Numbered from the stretch's first letter, positions 35,264 to 44,111 are shown. The stretch: 64,000 nt of DNA from Polaribacter pectinis (GCF_014352875.1 NZ_CP060695.1:3379501-3443500), one strand, 5' to 3'. Numbers and translations are program-made. Notes: a model not told the origin generated them from the letters alone.

Positions 35264-37045
35264 ATGTCAGATCATCATCATAAAGAAACATTTGTAACAA
35301 AATATATTTTTAGTCAAGATCATAAAATGATCTCTAAACAATTCCTAGTAACAGGTATGTTTATGGGTATTATTGGTGTATTTATGTCTATGTTATTTCG
35401 TATGCAAATTGCATGGCCAGAAAAATCGTTTTCAATTATTGAAGCATTTTTAGGCCCTCATCAAACAGATGGAGTAATGAATCCAGATATGTATTTAGCA
35501 TTGGTAACAATTCATGGTACTATCATGGTCTTCTTTGTACTTACGGCAGGTTTAAGTGGTACATTTTCTAACTTATTAATTCCATTGCAAATTGGAGCAA
35601 GAGACATGGCTTCTGGTTTTTTAAATATGGTTTCTTATTGGTTATTCTTTTTATCAAGTATAATCATGGTGATTTCATTATTTGTTGAAGCAGGACCAGC
35701 ATCTGCAGGTTGGACAATCTATCCACCTTTAAGTGCATTACCACAAGCAATTCCAGGTTCTGGTGCAGGTATGACTTTATGGTTGGTATCTATGGCTATA
35801 TTTATTGCATCTTCATTAATTGGTTCTTTAAACTATATTGTAACAATATTTAACTTAAGAACAAAAGGAATGAAAATGACAAGATTGCCATTAACTATGT
35901 GGGCATTCTTTATTACTGCAATTATTGGTGTTGTTTCTTTCCCTGTATTATTATCAGCAGCTTTATTGTTAATTTTTGATAGAAGCTTTGGAACATCATT
36001 TTACTTATCAGATATCTTTATTTCTGGTGAAGTATTACACTACCAAGGTGGATCACCAGTATTGTTTGAACACTTATTTTGGTTTTTAGGACATCCAGAA
36101 GTATATATTGTATTATTACCTGCTTTAGGAATAACATCAGAAATTATATCTACTCACTCTAGAAAACCGATTTTTGGTTATAGAGCAATGATTGGTTCTA
36201 TTATGGCAATTGCATTTTTATCTACAATTGTTTGGGGACATCATATGTTTATTTCTGGTATGAATCCATTTTTAGGTTCAGTATTTACATTTACAACCCT
36301 ATTAATTGCAATTCCATCTGCAGTAAAAGCATTTAATTATATTACTACTTTATGGAAAGGAAACTTACAGTTGAATCCTGCAATGTTATTCTCTATCGGT
36401 TTAGTTTCTACATTCGTAACAGGAGGTTTAACAGGTTTGGTATTAGGAGATTCTGCTTTAGATATTAATATTCATGATACATACTTTGTAGTAGCGCATT
36501 TCCATTTAGTAATGGGTGTTTCCGCTATATTTGGAATGTTTGCTGGTGTATATCACTGGTTTCCTAAAATGTATGGTAGAATGATGAATAAAACTTTAGG
36601 TTATTGGCACTTTTGGTTAAGCATAATTTGTGCTTATGGAGTTTTCTGGCCAATGCACTTTATTGGATTAGCAGGTTTACCAAGAAGATATTATTCTAAT
36701 ACTGCATTTCCTATGTTTGATGACTTATCTGATATCAATGTAGTAATTACAATTTTTGCATTGGTTGGTGGTTTTGCTCAAATATTTTTTATAGCAAACT
36801 TTTTCATCTCTATGTACAGAGGTCAAAAAGCAACACAAAACCCTTGGAACTCTAATACATTAGAATGGACTACACCAGTAGAACATATTCACGGTAACTG
36901 GCCAGGTAAAATTCCTGAAGTTCACAGATGGGCTTATGACTATAGTAAGCGTGTAGATCCTAAAGATGATGATAGCGATTATTTACATGGTAAAGACTTT
37001 GTTTTACAAACAACACCTTTACTAGAAGGTGAAGATCCATCATAA
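35264..37045 (+). CDS. coxA: cytochrome c oxidase subunit I (aa3-type)
   Basis: The 593-aa catalytic subunit has 12 transmembrane helices. Ligands are seen for the low-spin heme (ATIHGTIMVFF-type HxxxMxFF in helix II), CuB with the cross-linked Tyr (GHPEVYIVLLP), the CuB His pair (WGHHMFISGM) and the heme a3 His in helix X (HDTYFVVAHFHLVMG, containing both heme histidines). It reduces oxygen to water and pumps protons at the inner membrane. Subunits III and IV are not in this window, so they must lie elsewhere. It closes the ACIII operon at the terminator 37069-37098. Confidence 0.96.
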   Translation: MSDHHHKETFVTKYIFSQDHKMISKQFLVTGMFMGIIGVFMSMLFRMQIAWPEKSFSIIEAFLGPHQTDGVMNPDMYLALVTIHGTIMVFFVLTAGLSGTFSNLLIPLQIGARDMASGFLNMVSYWLFFLSSIIMVISLFVEAGPASAGWTIYPPLSALPQAIPGSGAGMTLWLVSMAIFIASSLIGSLNYIVTIFNLRTKGMKMTRLPLTMWAFFITAIIGVVSFPVLLSAALLLIFDRSFGTSFYLSDIFISGEVLHYQGGSPVLFEHLFWFLGHPEVYIVLLPALGITSEIISTHSRKPIFGYRAMIGSIMAIAFLSTIVWGHHMFISGMNPFLGSVFTFTTLLIAIPSAVKAFNYITTLWKGNLQLNPAMLFSIGLVSTFVTGGLTGLVLGDSALDINIHDTYFVVAHFHLVMGVSAIFGMFAGVYHWFPKMYGRMMNKTLGYWHFWLSIICAYGVFWPMHFIGLAGLPRRYYSNTAFPMFDDLSDINVVITIFALVGGFAQIFFIANFFISMYRGQKATQNPWNSNTLEWTTPVEHIHGNWPGKIPEVHRWAYDYSKRVDPKDDDSDYLHGKDFVLQTTPLLEGEDPS

Positions 37046-37068
37046 AATAAAATTATATAATAATAAAA

Positions 37069-37098
37069 AGCCTTTCCATTTTTCGGAAAGGTTTTTTT
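37069..37098 (+). terminator. intrinsic terminator of the ACIII-aa3 operon
   Basis: CCTTTCC (37071-37077) and GGAAAGG (37085-37091) form a perfect 7-bp stem with a 7-base loop, followed by TTTTTTT. It ends the 11.3-kb transcript that starts near 25640. Confidence 0.9.
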
Positions 37099-37140
37099 GT
37101 TATGTAACAAATCTTACAGAAAATGTCCTATAAAAACTAT

Positions 37141-37148
37141 TATCTTTG
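37141..37148 (+). promoter_or_regulatory. -7 element immediately before ruvB
   Basis: TATCTTTG is a perfect TAnnTTTG. Only 5 bases separate its last G from the ruvB ATG at 37154, so any transcript from it would be leaderless. No TTG occurs at the usual 19-base spacing. Confidence 0.6.
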
Positions 37149-37153
37149 TATTT

Positions 37154-38176
37154 ATGAACGAAAACTTAAATCCTGAAAACACCAATTTATCAAATGAAGA
37201 TTTAGACGTTGAAAAAAAATTGCGTCCACTTTCCTTCGATGATTTTACAGGTCAAGATCAAGCAATTGATAATCTAAAAGTTTTTGTAGAAGCTGCAAAT
37301 CAAAGAGATGAAGCTTTAGATCATACATTGTTTCACGGGCCTCCAGGTTTAGGGAAAACAACACTTGCGCATATTTTAGCAAACGAATTACAAGTTGGTA
37401 TAAAAGTAACATCAGGACCCGTTTTAGATAAGCCTGGAGATTTAGCAGGTTTGCTTACTAACCTAGATGAAAGAGATGTGCTTTTTATTGATGAAATTCA
37501 CAGATTAAGTCCAATTGTTGAAGAGTATTTGTATTCTGCTATGGAAGATTACAAAATTGATATTATGATTGAATCTGGTCCAAATGCTAGAACAGTTCAA
37601 ATCAATTTAGAACCATTTACTTTAATTGGTGCAACAACTCGTTCAGGATTGTTAACTGCGCCAATGAGAGCAAGATTTGGAATTAGTAGTAGATTACATT
37701 ATTACAAAACCGATTTATTAACAACAATTATTCAAAGAAGTGCACATATTTTAGGAGTACCAATTTCTATGGAAGCAGCCATTGAAATTGCTGGTAGAAG
37801 TAGAGGAACACCAAGAATTGCAAATGCATTATTACGTAGAGTTAGAGATTTTGCACAGATTAAAGGAGATGGAAATATTACCATAGAAATTGCTCAATAC
37901 GCTTTAAAGGCATTGAATGTGGATGCTCACGGTTTAGATGAAATGGATAATAAGATTCTTAAAACCATTATCGATAAATTTAAAGGTGGCCCAGTTGGTT
38001 TAAGTACAATTGCGACTGCTGTTAGTGAAAATACAGAAACCATTGAAGAAGTTTATGAACCCTTTTTAATTCAACAAGGTTTTATAATGAGAACTCCAAG
38101 AGGAAGAGAAGTTACAGAATTAGCATACACCCATCTAGGTAGAACAAAAGGAAGAAATCAAGGAGAGTTATTTTAA
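37154..38176 (+). CDS. ruvB: Holliday junction branch migration helicase RuvB
   Basis: The 340-aa AAA+ ATPase drives branch migration with RuvA. Walker A (GPPGLGKTT), Walker B (VLFIDEIH), sensor I region (IGATTRSG), arginine finger segment (RARFGI) and sensor II ([17 protein letters not shown]) are all present. The C-terminal winged-helix domain ends in [12 protein letters not shown]. The start is placed at the ATG at 37154 ([13 protein letters not shown]). The longer frame from 37097 overlaps the previous terminator and the promoter and should be ignored. The SulP gene begins 3 bases after the stop. Confidence 0.97.
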   Translation: MNENLNPENTNLSNEDLDVEKKLRPLSFDDFTGQDQAIDNLKVFVEAANQRDEALDHTLFHGPPGLGKTTLAHILANELQVGIKVTSGPVLDKPGDLAGLLTNLDERDVLFIDEIHRLSPIVEEYLYSAMEDYKIDIMIESGPNARTVQINLEPFTLIGATTRSGLLTAPMRARFGISSRLHYYKTDLLTTIIQRSAHILGVPISMEAAIEIAGRSRGTPRIANALLRRVRDFAQIKGDGNITIEIAQYALKALNVDAHGLDEMDNKILKTIIDKFKGGPVGLSTIATAVSENTETIEEVYEPFLIQQGFIMRTPRGREVTELAYTHLGRTKGRNQGELF

Positions 38177-38179
38177 TTG

Positions 38180-39907
38180 ATGAACATAAAAAAAGTCATA
38201 CCAATTTTAGAGTGGTTACCAAACTACAATACCTCTTTATTTAAAGGAGATTTAGTAGCGGGAATCACTGTTGGTATTATTTTAATTCCACAAGGAATTG
38301 CTTATGCTCTTATTGCAGGTTTGCCACCAATTTACGGATTATATTGTGCTTTGGTTCCACAATTAATGTATGCAATATTTGGTTCTTCTAGACAAGTGGC
38401 AATTGGCCCAGTTGCAATGGATTCTTTAATTGTTGCTACAGGAGTTTCTACTTTAGCACTAGCTGGTTCAGAAAGTTACATATCCATTGCTATTCTATTA
38501 GCTTTAATGGTAGGTACTATTCAATTCATATTAGGAGTTTTCAGTTTAGGTTTTATTGTTAATTTCTTATCAAAACCCGTAATAACAGGCTTCACATCTG
38601 CGGTTGCATTAATTATTGGTTTAAACCAGTTTAGAAACTTATTAGGAGTAGACTTTATACAAAGCGATCAAATACAAGTCATTTTAGAAGATATATGGTT
38701 GCAAATTTTAGATTTTAATAACCATACAACAAAAATAGGTTTGATTTCTGTTGTAGTAATAATCATTTTTAGAAAGATAAATAAAAAAATTCCGAATGCA
38801 TTAATCGTGGTTGTTTTTGGGATTGTTATTATGAAATATTTTGGAAAATCTTTTGCTGATGTTGCTATAGTTAAAGATATTCCTTCAGGTTTACCAAAAT
38901 TTGGAGTTCCAGATTTAGATTTTGACCAAATGAGAGAATTGTTACCAATTGCATTAACATTGGTTATGGTAGGTTATTTAGAAACTATTTCAATTGGTAA
39001 ATCGCTAGAAGCAAAACAAGATGAATACAGAATAAGGCCAAACCAAGAATTAATTGCTTTGGGTCTGGCAAATATGGTTGGTTCATTATTTAAAGCATAT
39101 CCATCTACATCTAGTTTTTCACGTTCTGCCATTAACCAAGAAAGTGGAGCAAGAACAGGAATGGCAGCTTTAATTTCTGTTGTAATGGTAGTAATTACTC
39201 TATTGTTTCTAACACCATTATTTTACCATTTACCAAAAACAGTTTTAGCAGCTATAATTATTGTGGCAGTTTTTGGGTTAATTAACTTTAAAGAAGCAGC
39301 TTTTTTATGGAAAGCAAATATTTTAGATTTCTGGTTAATGTTGGCTACTTTCATATCTACATTAGTATTTGGTATTGAATACGGAATTATAGTTGGTGTT
39401 GGTTTGTCTTTAATCATTTTAATTTTTAGAACTTCTAGACCCTATGTTACTGAATTAGGTAAAGTACCAAACTCTAATTTTTATAGAAATAAAAACAGAT
39501 TCGAAGAAGTTATTATAGATGATGACATTTTAGTATTTAGGTTCGATGCTCAATTATTTTATGCGAATTCAAGTTATTTTAGAGATAATTTAGATGAAAT
39601 GGCATCAAAAAAAGGAACGGCATTAAAATTGATAGTTATAGATGCAGAAAGTATCAATAGAGTAGATAGTACAGGGTTAGAAATGCTTAAGGAACGTGTA
39701 AAGTATTATCAGAAAAAAGGAGTAACTTTTTATTTTGCGGGTGTTAAAGGCCCTGTAAGAGATGATCTTTTTAGATGCGGAATATTAGATATTATAAATA
39801 TCAATCATTTTTTTATGAGAGCAAACCAAGCAGTAAAGTTTTACAAAACAGGAGATAGAAAACACCAAGAAAAATACGCAAAGTATATTCATCAAGCATA
39901 TAAATAA
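38180..39907 (+). CDS. SulP family anion transporter with STAS domain
   Basis: The 575-aa inner-membrane protein has a SulP core of about 12-14 helices, starting with the signature GDLVAGITVGIILIPQGIAYALIAGLPPIYGLY. The mid segment YPSTSSFSRSAINQESGARTG is the anion-site hairpin. A cytoplasmic STAS domain (about 440-560) contains IDAESINRVDSTGLEML. Family members carry sulfate, bicarbonate, chloride or dicarboxylates, and the substrate is not readable here. The ATG at 38180 is preferred to an adjoining TTG. It is probably co-transcribed with ruvB, which may be incidental. Functionally it may pair with the sulfur genes just downstream. Confidence 0.93.
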   Translation: MNIKKVIPILEWLPNYNTSLFKGDLVAGITVGIILIPQGIAYALIAGLPPIYGLYCALVPQLMYAIFGSSRQVAIGPVAMDSLIVATGVSTLALAGSESYISIAILLALMVGTIQFILGVFSLGFIVNFLSKPVITGFTSAVALIIGLNQFRNLLGVDFIQSDQIQVILEDIWLQILDFNNHTTKIGLISVVVIIIFRKINKKIPNALIVVVFGIVIMKYFGKSFADVAIVKDIPSGLPKFGVPDLDFDQMRELLPIALTLVMVGYLETISIGKSLEAKQDEYRIRPNQELIALGLANMVGSLFKAYPSTSSFSRSAINQESGARTGMAALISVVMVVITLLFLTPLFYHLPKTVLAAIIIVAVFGLINFKEAAFLWKANILDFWLMLATFISTLVFGIEYGIIVGVGLSLIILIFRTSRPYVTELGKVPNSNFYRNKNRFEEVIIDDDILVFRFDAQLFYANSSYFRDNLDEMASKKGTALKLIVIDAESINRVDSTGLEMLKERVKYYQKKGVTFYFAGVKGPVRDDLFRCGILDIININHFFMRANQAVKFYKTGDRKHQEKYAKYIHQAYK

Positions 39908-39920
39908 TTAAGAATGAAAC

Positions 39921-39963
39921 TGACAAATATCATTTTAAAAACAGAGGTTTTAATGTTATTTTG
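39921..39963 (+). promoter_or_regulatory. FNR-like operator and -7 element upstream of the persulfide dioxygenase
   Basis: TGACAAATATCA (39921-39932) has FNR-like half sites TGAC and ATCA separated by 4 bases. It is followed by the -7-like TTATTTTG (39956-39963, one mismatch to TAnnTTTG). The operator centre (39926.5) is 36.5 bases from the final G, the same distance as at the other two sites (44112 and 48286). Confidence 0.65.
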
Positions 39964-39990
39964 AAGTTGGTTAGAAGACAAAAATATAGA

Positions 39991-41397
39991 ATGATAATAG
40001 AACAAATTTATACAGGTTGCTTAGCTCAAGGAGCTTATTATATAGAAAGTAATGGCGAAGTTGCAATTATAGATCCATTAAGAGAAGTACAAGATTATAT
40101 CGATAGAGCAGAAAATAACAATGCGAAAATTAAATATATTTTCGAAACACATTTTCATGCAGATTTTGTGAGTGGACATGTTACGTTAGCAGAAAAAACA
40201 GGCGCAAAAATAGTCTATGGACCAACAGCAAAAACTAGCTTCGATGCAATAATAGCAGAAGATAATCAAGTTTTTAAAGTTGGCGATATTACGATAACAC
40301 TTTTACATACTCCAGGTCATACAATGGAAAGCTCTTGTTACTTGTTAAAAGATGAAAACGGAAAAGATCACGCTCTTTTTAGCGGAGATACTTTATTTTT
40401 AGGAGACGTTGGTAGACCAGATTTAGCACAAAAAGGAGATATTACAGAAAAAGATTTGGCAGGTTTTTTATTTGATAGTTTAAGAAATAAAGTAATGCCT
40501 TTGGCAGATGATGTAATTGTATATCCAGCTCATGGAGCAGGTTCTGCTTGTGGTAAAAATTTAAGCAAAGAAACTGTAGGTACAATTGGCAATCAAAAAG
40601 AAACCAATTATGCATTAAGAGCAGACATGACAAAAGAGGAATTTGTAAAAGAAGTTACAGATGGTTTATTACCACCACCAGCTTATTTCCCTTTAAATGT
40701 TCAAATGAATAAAGAAGGTTATCAAGATATAGAAGATGTTATCAAAAATAGTGCAAAACCATTATCTGTTAATGATTTTGAAATTATAGCAAATGAAACT
40801 GATGCTATTATTTTAGATGTAAGACATCAATCAGAATTTATAAAAGGTTTTATTCCACAATCTATTTTTATTGGAGTCGATGGAGGTTTTGCACCTTGGG
40901 TTGGCGCTTTAATAAAAGATACAAAACAACCAATTTTGTTAGTTTCGGAAAATGGTAGAGAAGAAGAAGTAATTACTAGACTTTCTAGAGTTGGTTTCGA
41001 TAATGTTCTAGGTTATTTAGAAGGAAGTTTCGACTCATGGAAAAAAAACGATAAAGAATACGATACTTTAGAATCTGTTTCTGTAGATGTTTTAGAAGAA
41101 AAAATTAAAGAAAAAGCATTAGTTTTCGATGTAAGAAAACCAGGTGAATATGCAAGCGAACATATAAAAGTAGCAGAAAGTACGCCATTAGATTTCTTAA
41201 ATAAACATATTTCTGATTTTCCAAAGAAGCAAGAATTTTATGTGCATTGTGCGGGAGGTTATCGTTCTGTAATTGCAGCATCTATTTTAAAGGCTAGAGG
41301 ATTTCATAATGTTATAGATGTTGCAGGAGGTTATGCAGCAATTAGAAATACAAATATCGAGAGAACAGATGCAGTTTGTCCATCAACCTTAAAATAG
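39991..41397 (+). CDS. persulfide dioxygenase-like MBL-fold protein with two rhodanese domains
   Basis: The ATG at 39991 (MIIEQIYTGCLAQG) is used, giving 468 aa. The upstream TTG at 39961 lies on the -7 element. Residues 1-235 are an ETHE1-type metallo-beta-lactamase fold with H54-F-H56-A-D58, LLHTPGHTMESSCYL, FSGDTLFLGDVGRPDL and VYPAHGAGSACGKN, as expected for a mononuclear iron persulfide dioxygenase. A first rhodanese domain (about 260-350) has no cysteine at its active-site loop (VSENGREE) and is inactive. The second (about 365-460) has the intact loop C420-AGGYRS. The predicted role is oxidation of glutathione- or protein-bound persulfide to sulfite, with sulfur transfer by the last domain. 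Confidence 0.9.
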   Translation: MIIEQIYTGCLAQGAYYIESNGEVAIIDPLREVQDYIDRAENNNAKIKYIFETHFHADFVSGHVTLAEKTGAKIVYGPTAKTSFDAIIAEDNQVFKVGDITITLLHTPGHTMESSCYLLKDENGKDHALFSGDTLFLGDVGRPDLAQKGDITEKDLAGFLFDSLRNKVMPLADDVIVYPAHGAGSACGKNLSKETVGTIGNQKETNYALRADMTKEEFVKEVTDGLLPPPAYFPLNVQMNKEGYQDIEDVIKNSAKPLSVNDFEIIANETDAIILDVRHQSEFIKGFIPQSIFIGVDGGFAPWVGALIKDTKQPILLVSENGREEEVITRLSRVGFDNVLGYLEGSFDSWKKNDKEYDTLESVSVDVLEEKIKEKALVFDVRKPGEYASEHIKVAESTPLDFLNKHISDFPKKQEFYVHCAGGYRSVIAASILKARGFHNVIDVAGGYAAIRNTNIERTDAVCPSTLK

Positions 41398-41398
41398 T

Positions 41399-41764
41399 AT
41401 GAGAAAATTTCTATACGTCTTTGTTATAAGTTTCTTTTTTATAAATTGTGATAAAAACCAAACTTTAGAAACAATAACAACAGCGGAATTAAAAACACTA
41501 TTAAGCAAAAAGAAAATTCAATTAATAGATGTTAGAACACCACAAGAAATAAAAGAAGGTTTTATCGCAACAGCCATATTTGCCAATTATTTTGAAGATG
41601 ATTTTGCTGAAAAAGCAATACGTAAATTAGATAAAGATAAACCAGTTTATTTGATTTGTAGAAGTGGTAATAGAAGTGAAAAAGCTGCCTTAATATTAAA
41701 AGAAAAAGGGTATAATGTAATAAATGTTTCTGGCGGATACAACCAATGGAAAAAAGAAAATTAA
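41399..41764 (+). CDS. rhodanese-like lipoprotein
   Basis: The 121-aa protein starts with a lipoprotein signal (MRKFLYVFVISFFFINC, lipidation at C17). It contains one rhodanese domain with the active-site loop C87-RSGNRS and the C-terminal GGYNQWKK typical of single-domain sulfurtransferases. It would act in the periplasm on sulfane sulfur released outside the cytoplasm. It begins 1 base after the persulfide dioxygenase stop and ends just before the HMA gene, forming a compact three-gene sulfur operon. Confidence 0.9.
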   Translation: MRKFLYVFVISFFFINCDKNQTLETITTAELKTLLSKKKIQLIDVRTPQEIKEGFIATAIFANYFEDDFAEKAIRKLDKDKPVYLICRSGNRSEKAALILKEKGYNVINVSGGYNQWKKEN

Positions 41765-41769
41765 TTAAA

Positions 41770-42036
41770 ATGAAAACAGATATACAAATAGAAAATTTAA
41801 AATGTGGTGGTTGTGCAGCAACTATTAAAAAGGGGTTATTAAGTTTAGAAAACGTAAGTGAAGTAGAAATAGATATTGAGAATTCAATTGTTTCTGTAAC
41901 TTCAACTGATAGTTCTACAGAACAAATAAAAGAAAAACTTTCTAAATTAGGTTACCCAGAAGTTGGAGATAAAAATACAATTGTTCACAAAGCAAAATCT
42001 TTTGTAAGTTGTGCAGTTGGTAGAATTGATTCTTAA
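41770..42036 (+). CDS. HMA-domain protein (metal- or persulfide-binding CxxC)
   Basis: The 88-aa protein is a single heavy-metal-associated domain: beta-alpha-beta-beta-alpha-beta with C12-GGC15 in the loop where copper chaperones have CxxC (ENLKCGGCAATI). The C-terminus carries one more Cys (SFVSCAVG). I choose the ATG at 41770, after the rhodanese stop, over the overlapping one at 41746. Position in the sulfur operon suggests either copper handling under sulfide stress or a sulfane-sulfur carrier. The former is the family norm. Confidence 0.86.
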   Translation: MKTDIQIENLKCGGCAATIKKGLLSLENVSEVEIDIENSIVSVTSTDSSTEQIKEKLSKLGYPEVGDKNTIVHKAKSFVSCAVGRIDS

Positions 42037-42060
42037 TTTTTTTTAAGATATAACTATTTA

Positions 42061-42090
42061 AAGCGAACATTTTATGTTCGCTTTTTTTAT
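42061..42090 (+). terminator. intrinsic terminator of the sulfur operon
   Basis: AAGCGAACAT (42061-42070) and ATGTTCGCTT (42074-42083) form a perfect 10-bp stem with a 3-base loop and a T run after it. It is 24 bases after the HMA stop and before the hflX promoter. Confidence 0.92.
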
Positions 42091-42135
42091 AAATTCAAAT
42101 TAGAAAATTTGATATTATTAAAACAAATTTGTTCG

Positions 42136-42143
42136 TACTTTTG
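42136..42143 (+). promoter_or_regulatory. -7 element immediately before hflX
   Basis: TACTTTTG is a perfect TAnnTTTG. Its G at 42143 is 7 bases before the hflX ATG at 42150, so the transcript would be leaderless or nearly so. The nearest TTG (42109-42111) is 24 bases upstream, longer than the usual spacer. Confidence 0.55.
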
Positions 42144-42149
42144 TATTCT

Positions 42150-43358
42150 ATGATAGATTCAAAAGAAGCCATTTCAGAAAAAGCCGTTTTAATCGGTATA
42201 ATTACTCAAAATCAAGATGAAACTCAATCTGAAGAATTTTTAGATGAGTTAGAATTCTTAACAACAACTGCAGGTGGAGTTGCTGTAAAACGTTTTACCC
42301 AAAAGTTAGAAAGACCAAACCCTAAAACATTTTTAGGAACAGGAAAATTAGAAGAGGTAAAACAGTTTATAGAAACCAAAAATATTGGTACCGCTATTTT
42401 TGATGATGAATTATCGCCAGCGCAATTAAGAAATATCGAAAAGATTCTTGATTGTAAAATCTTGGATAGAACCAATCTAATACTTGATATTTTTGCACAA
42501 AGAGCACAATCTAGTTCTGCAAAAACACAAGTAGAATTAGCCCAACATCAATATTTATTGCCACGTTTAACCCGACTTTGGACGCACCTTGACAAGCAAA
42601 AAGGGGGAATTGGAATGCGTGGACCTGGAGAAACAGAAATTGAAACGGATAGGCGTATTATTAACGATAGAATCGTGCTTCTAAAAAAGAAGTTGCTTAC
42701 TATTGATAAACAAATGGCAACCCAACGTAAAAATCGTGGGAAAATAGTTCGTGTCGCTTTAGTTGGTTATACAAACGTTGGTAAATCTACGTTGATGAAC
42801 GTAATAAGTAAAAGTGATGTTTTTGCTGAAAACAAACTCTTTGCTACATTAGATACAACCGTTAGAAAAGTGGTTATTAAGAACATTCCTTTTTTAATGA
42901 CAGACACAGTTGGTTTTATTAGAAAACTACCAACTCAATTGGTAGAATCTTTTAAATCTACATTAGATGAGGTTCGTGAAGCAGATTTATTATTACATGT
43001 TGTAGATATTTCTCACCCAAATTTTGAAGATCATATTGCATCTGTAAATACCATTTTAGATGATATTAAATGTGCAGACAAGCCTACATTAATGGTTTTT
43101 AATAAGATTGATGCTTATTCTCATGAAACAATCGATGAAGATGATTTAGTTTCAGAAAAGACAAAAGAACATTATACATTACAAGATTGGAAAAAAACTT
43201 GGATGAACGATAAAGAGGTTTCATCTATATTTATTTCTGCCTTAAACAAAGAGAATTTAGAAGATTTTAAAGAAGAAGTGTACGAAGAAGTAAAGAAAAT
43301 TCACATTCAGCGTTTTCCTTACAACGATTTTTTATATTATGAATATAAAGAAGAATAG
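42150..43358 (+). CDS. hflX: ribosome-associated GTPase HflX
   Basis: The 402-aa GTPase rescues stalled or stressed ribosomes by splitting 70S particles. The HflX N-terminal domain is shown by RPNPKTFLGTGKLEE and DDELSPAQLRNIEK, followed by the coiled linker GGIGMRGPGETEIETDRR. The G domain contains VALVGYTNVGKST (G1), DTVGFIRKLPTQLVESFKST (G3 region) and NKID (G4). The start is the ATG at 42150, next to the -7 element, rather than the TTG at 42129 that would overlap the promoter. It is a single-gene unit, and the regulator gene that follows is convergent. Confidence 0.96.
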   Translation: MIDSKEAISEKAVLIGIITQNQDETQSEEFLDELEFLTTTAGGVAVKRFTQKLERPNPKTFLGTGKLEEVKQFIETKNIGTAIFDDELSPAQLRNIEKILDCKILDRTNLILDIFAQRAQSSSAKTQVELAQHQYLLPRLTRLWTHLDKQKGGIGMRGPGETEIETDRRIINDRIVLLKKKLLTIDKQMATQRKNRGKIVRVALVGYTNVGKSTLMNVISKSDVFAENKLFATLDTTVRKVVIKNIPFLMTDTVGFIRKLPTQLVESFKSTLDEVREADLLLHVVDISHPNFEDHIASVNTILDDIKCADKPTLMVFNKIDAYSHETIDEDDLVSEKTKEHYTLQDWKKTWMNDKEVSSIFISALNKENLEDFKEEVYEEVKKIHIQRFPYNDFLYYEYKEE

Positions 43359-43383
43359 TAATAATTAGAAAACTTTTTAAGCT

Positions 43384-44070
43384 TTAAAAGCCTTGTGCAA
43401 TTTTTTCTAAAGCTGATTCATCTAAAATTTTGATTTCTTTCCCACGAAATTCAATAATTTGTTTCTTCTTTAATTCAGACAATAAACGAATTGCAGATTC
43501 AGTTGCAGTTCCAATAATATTAGCGATGTCTTCTCTAGAAAGCTGAACATCTATTATACCATCTTCGTTAAGATCAAACCTTTCTTTTAGGTTTATAAGA
43601 GTTTCTGCTAAACGTTGTTTTACGGTTTTTTGAGCCATATCTACAATAACATTATCTGCAGATTTAAGCATGCTAGCCATATTTTTTAAAACTGCCATTG
43701 TAAAGTCAGGGTTTTTTTCTAAATCTTTAATTATTTCTTCTTTTGGAACAAAACAAATCTCCATATCACTTAAAGCAACAGCTTTTAAGTTTGCAACTTC
43801 ATCAGAAACTAAACTTCTTTCACCTAATATATCGCCTCTTTTTACTAAACTAATAATTTGATTTCTTCCATTCTCGCTCATTTTTGAGACTTTACAAACA
43901 CCGTTTTTTATACAGAAGACACCATTTAAATGCTCACCTTCTTCAAAAATAGATTCTCCTTTTTTAATAACCAAAGAAGTTTTACAAGCAGAAATACGCA
44001 ATAGTTCATCTTTAGAAAGATGTTTTAAAGTGTTAAATTGACGAACAATACACTGTTCACATTTGCTCAT
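43384..44070 (-). CDS. Crp/Fnr family transcription regulator (FNR-like)
   Basis: The 228-aa regulator has an N-terminal C4-x2-C7 pair, a cyclic-nucleotide-binding-like barrel (about 20-130), a dimerisation helix and a winged helix with recognition segment ATESAIRLLSELKK (E191, I194, R195). FNR uses E-x2-S-R there, so the Ser is replaced by Ile. C106 in DMEICFVP aligns by eye with FNR C122, while C29 lies later than the third FNR cysteine, leaving an atypical cluster set. It lies divergent from ccoI and 4.3 kb from ccoS-ccoNO. FNR-like operators precede both. It is a candidate for the oxygen-responsive activator of this region. Confidence 0.88.
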   Translation of the reverse strand: MSKCEQCIVRQFNTLKHLSKDELLRISACKTSLVIKKGESIFEEGEHLNGVFCIKNGVCKVSKMSENGRNQIISLVKRGDILGERSLVSDEVANLKAVALSDMEICFVPKEEIIKDLEKNPDFTMAVLKNMASMLKSADNVIVDMAQKTVKQRLAETLINLKERFDLNEDGIIDVQLSREDIANIIGTATESAIRLLSELKKKQIIEFRGKEIKILDESALEKIAQGF

Positions 44071-44090
44071 AATAGTTAGAAATAGTTAGT
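44071..44090. repeat. tandem 10-base repeat in the regulator's leader
   Basis: AATAGTTAGA is followed directly by AATAGTTAGT, a direct repeat with one mismatch. It occupies the first 20 bases upstream of the regulator's ATG, where ribosome binding would occur. Confidence 0.6.
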
Positions 44091-44094
44091 AACT

Positions 44095-44102
44095 CAAATA
44101 TA
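44095..44102 (-). promoter_or_regulatory. -7 element of the Crp/Fnr regulator gene
   Basis: TATATTTG on the minus strand is a perfect TAnnTTTG, 24 bases before the regulator start. The FNR-like operator at 44112-44123 has its centre 22.5 bases from the element's G, which would put a bound regulator over the region contacted by polymerase and suggests autorepression. Confidence 0.6.
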
Positions 44103-44111
44103 TTAAAAAAC

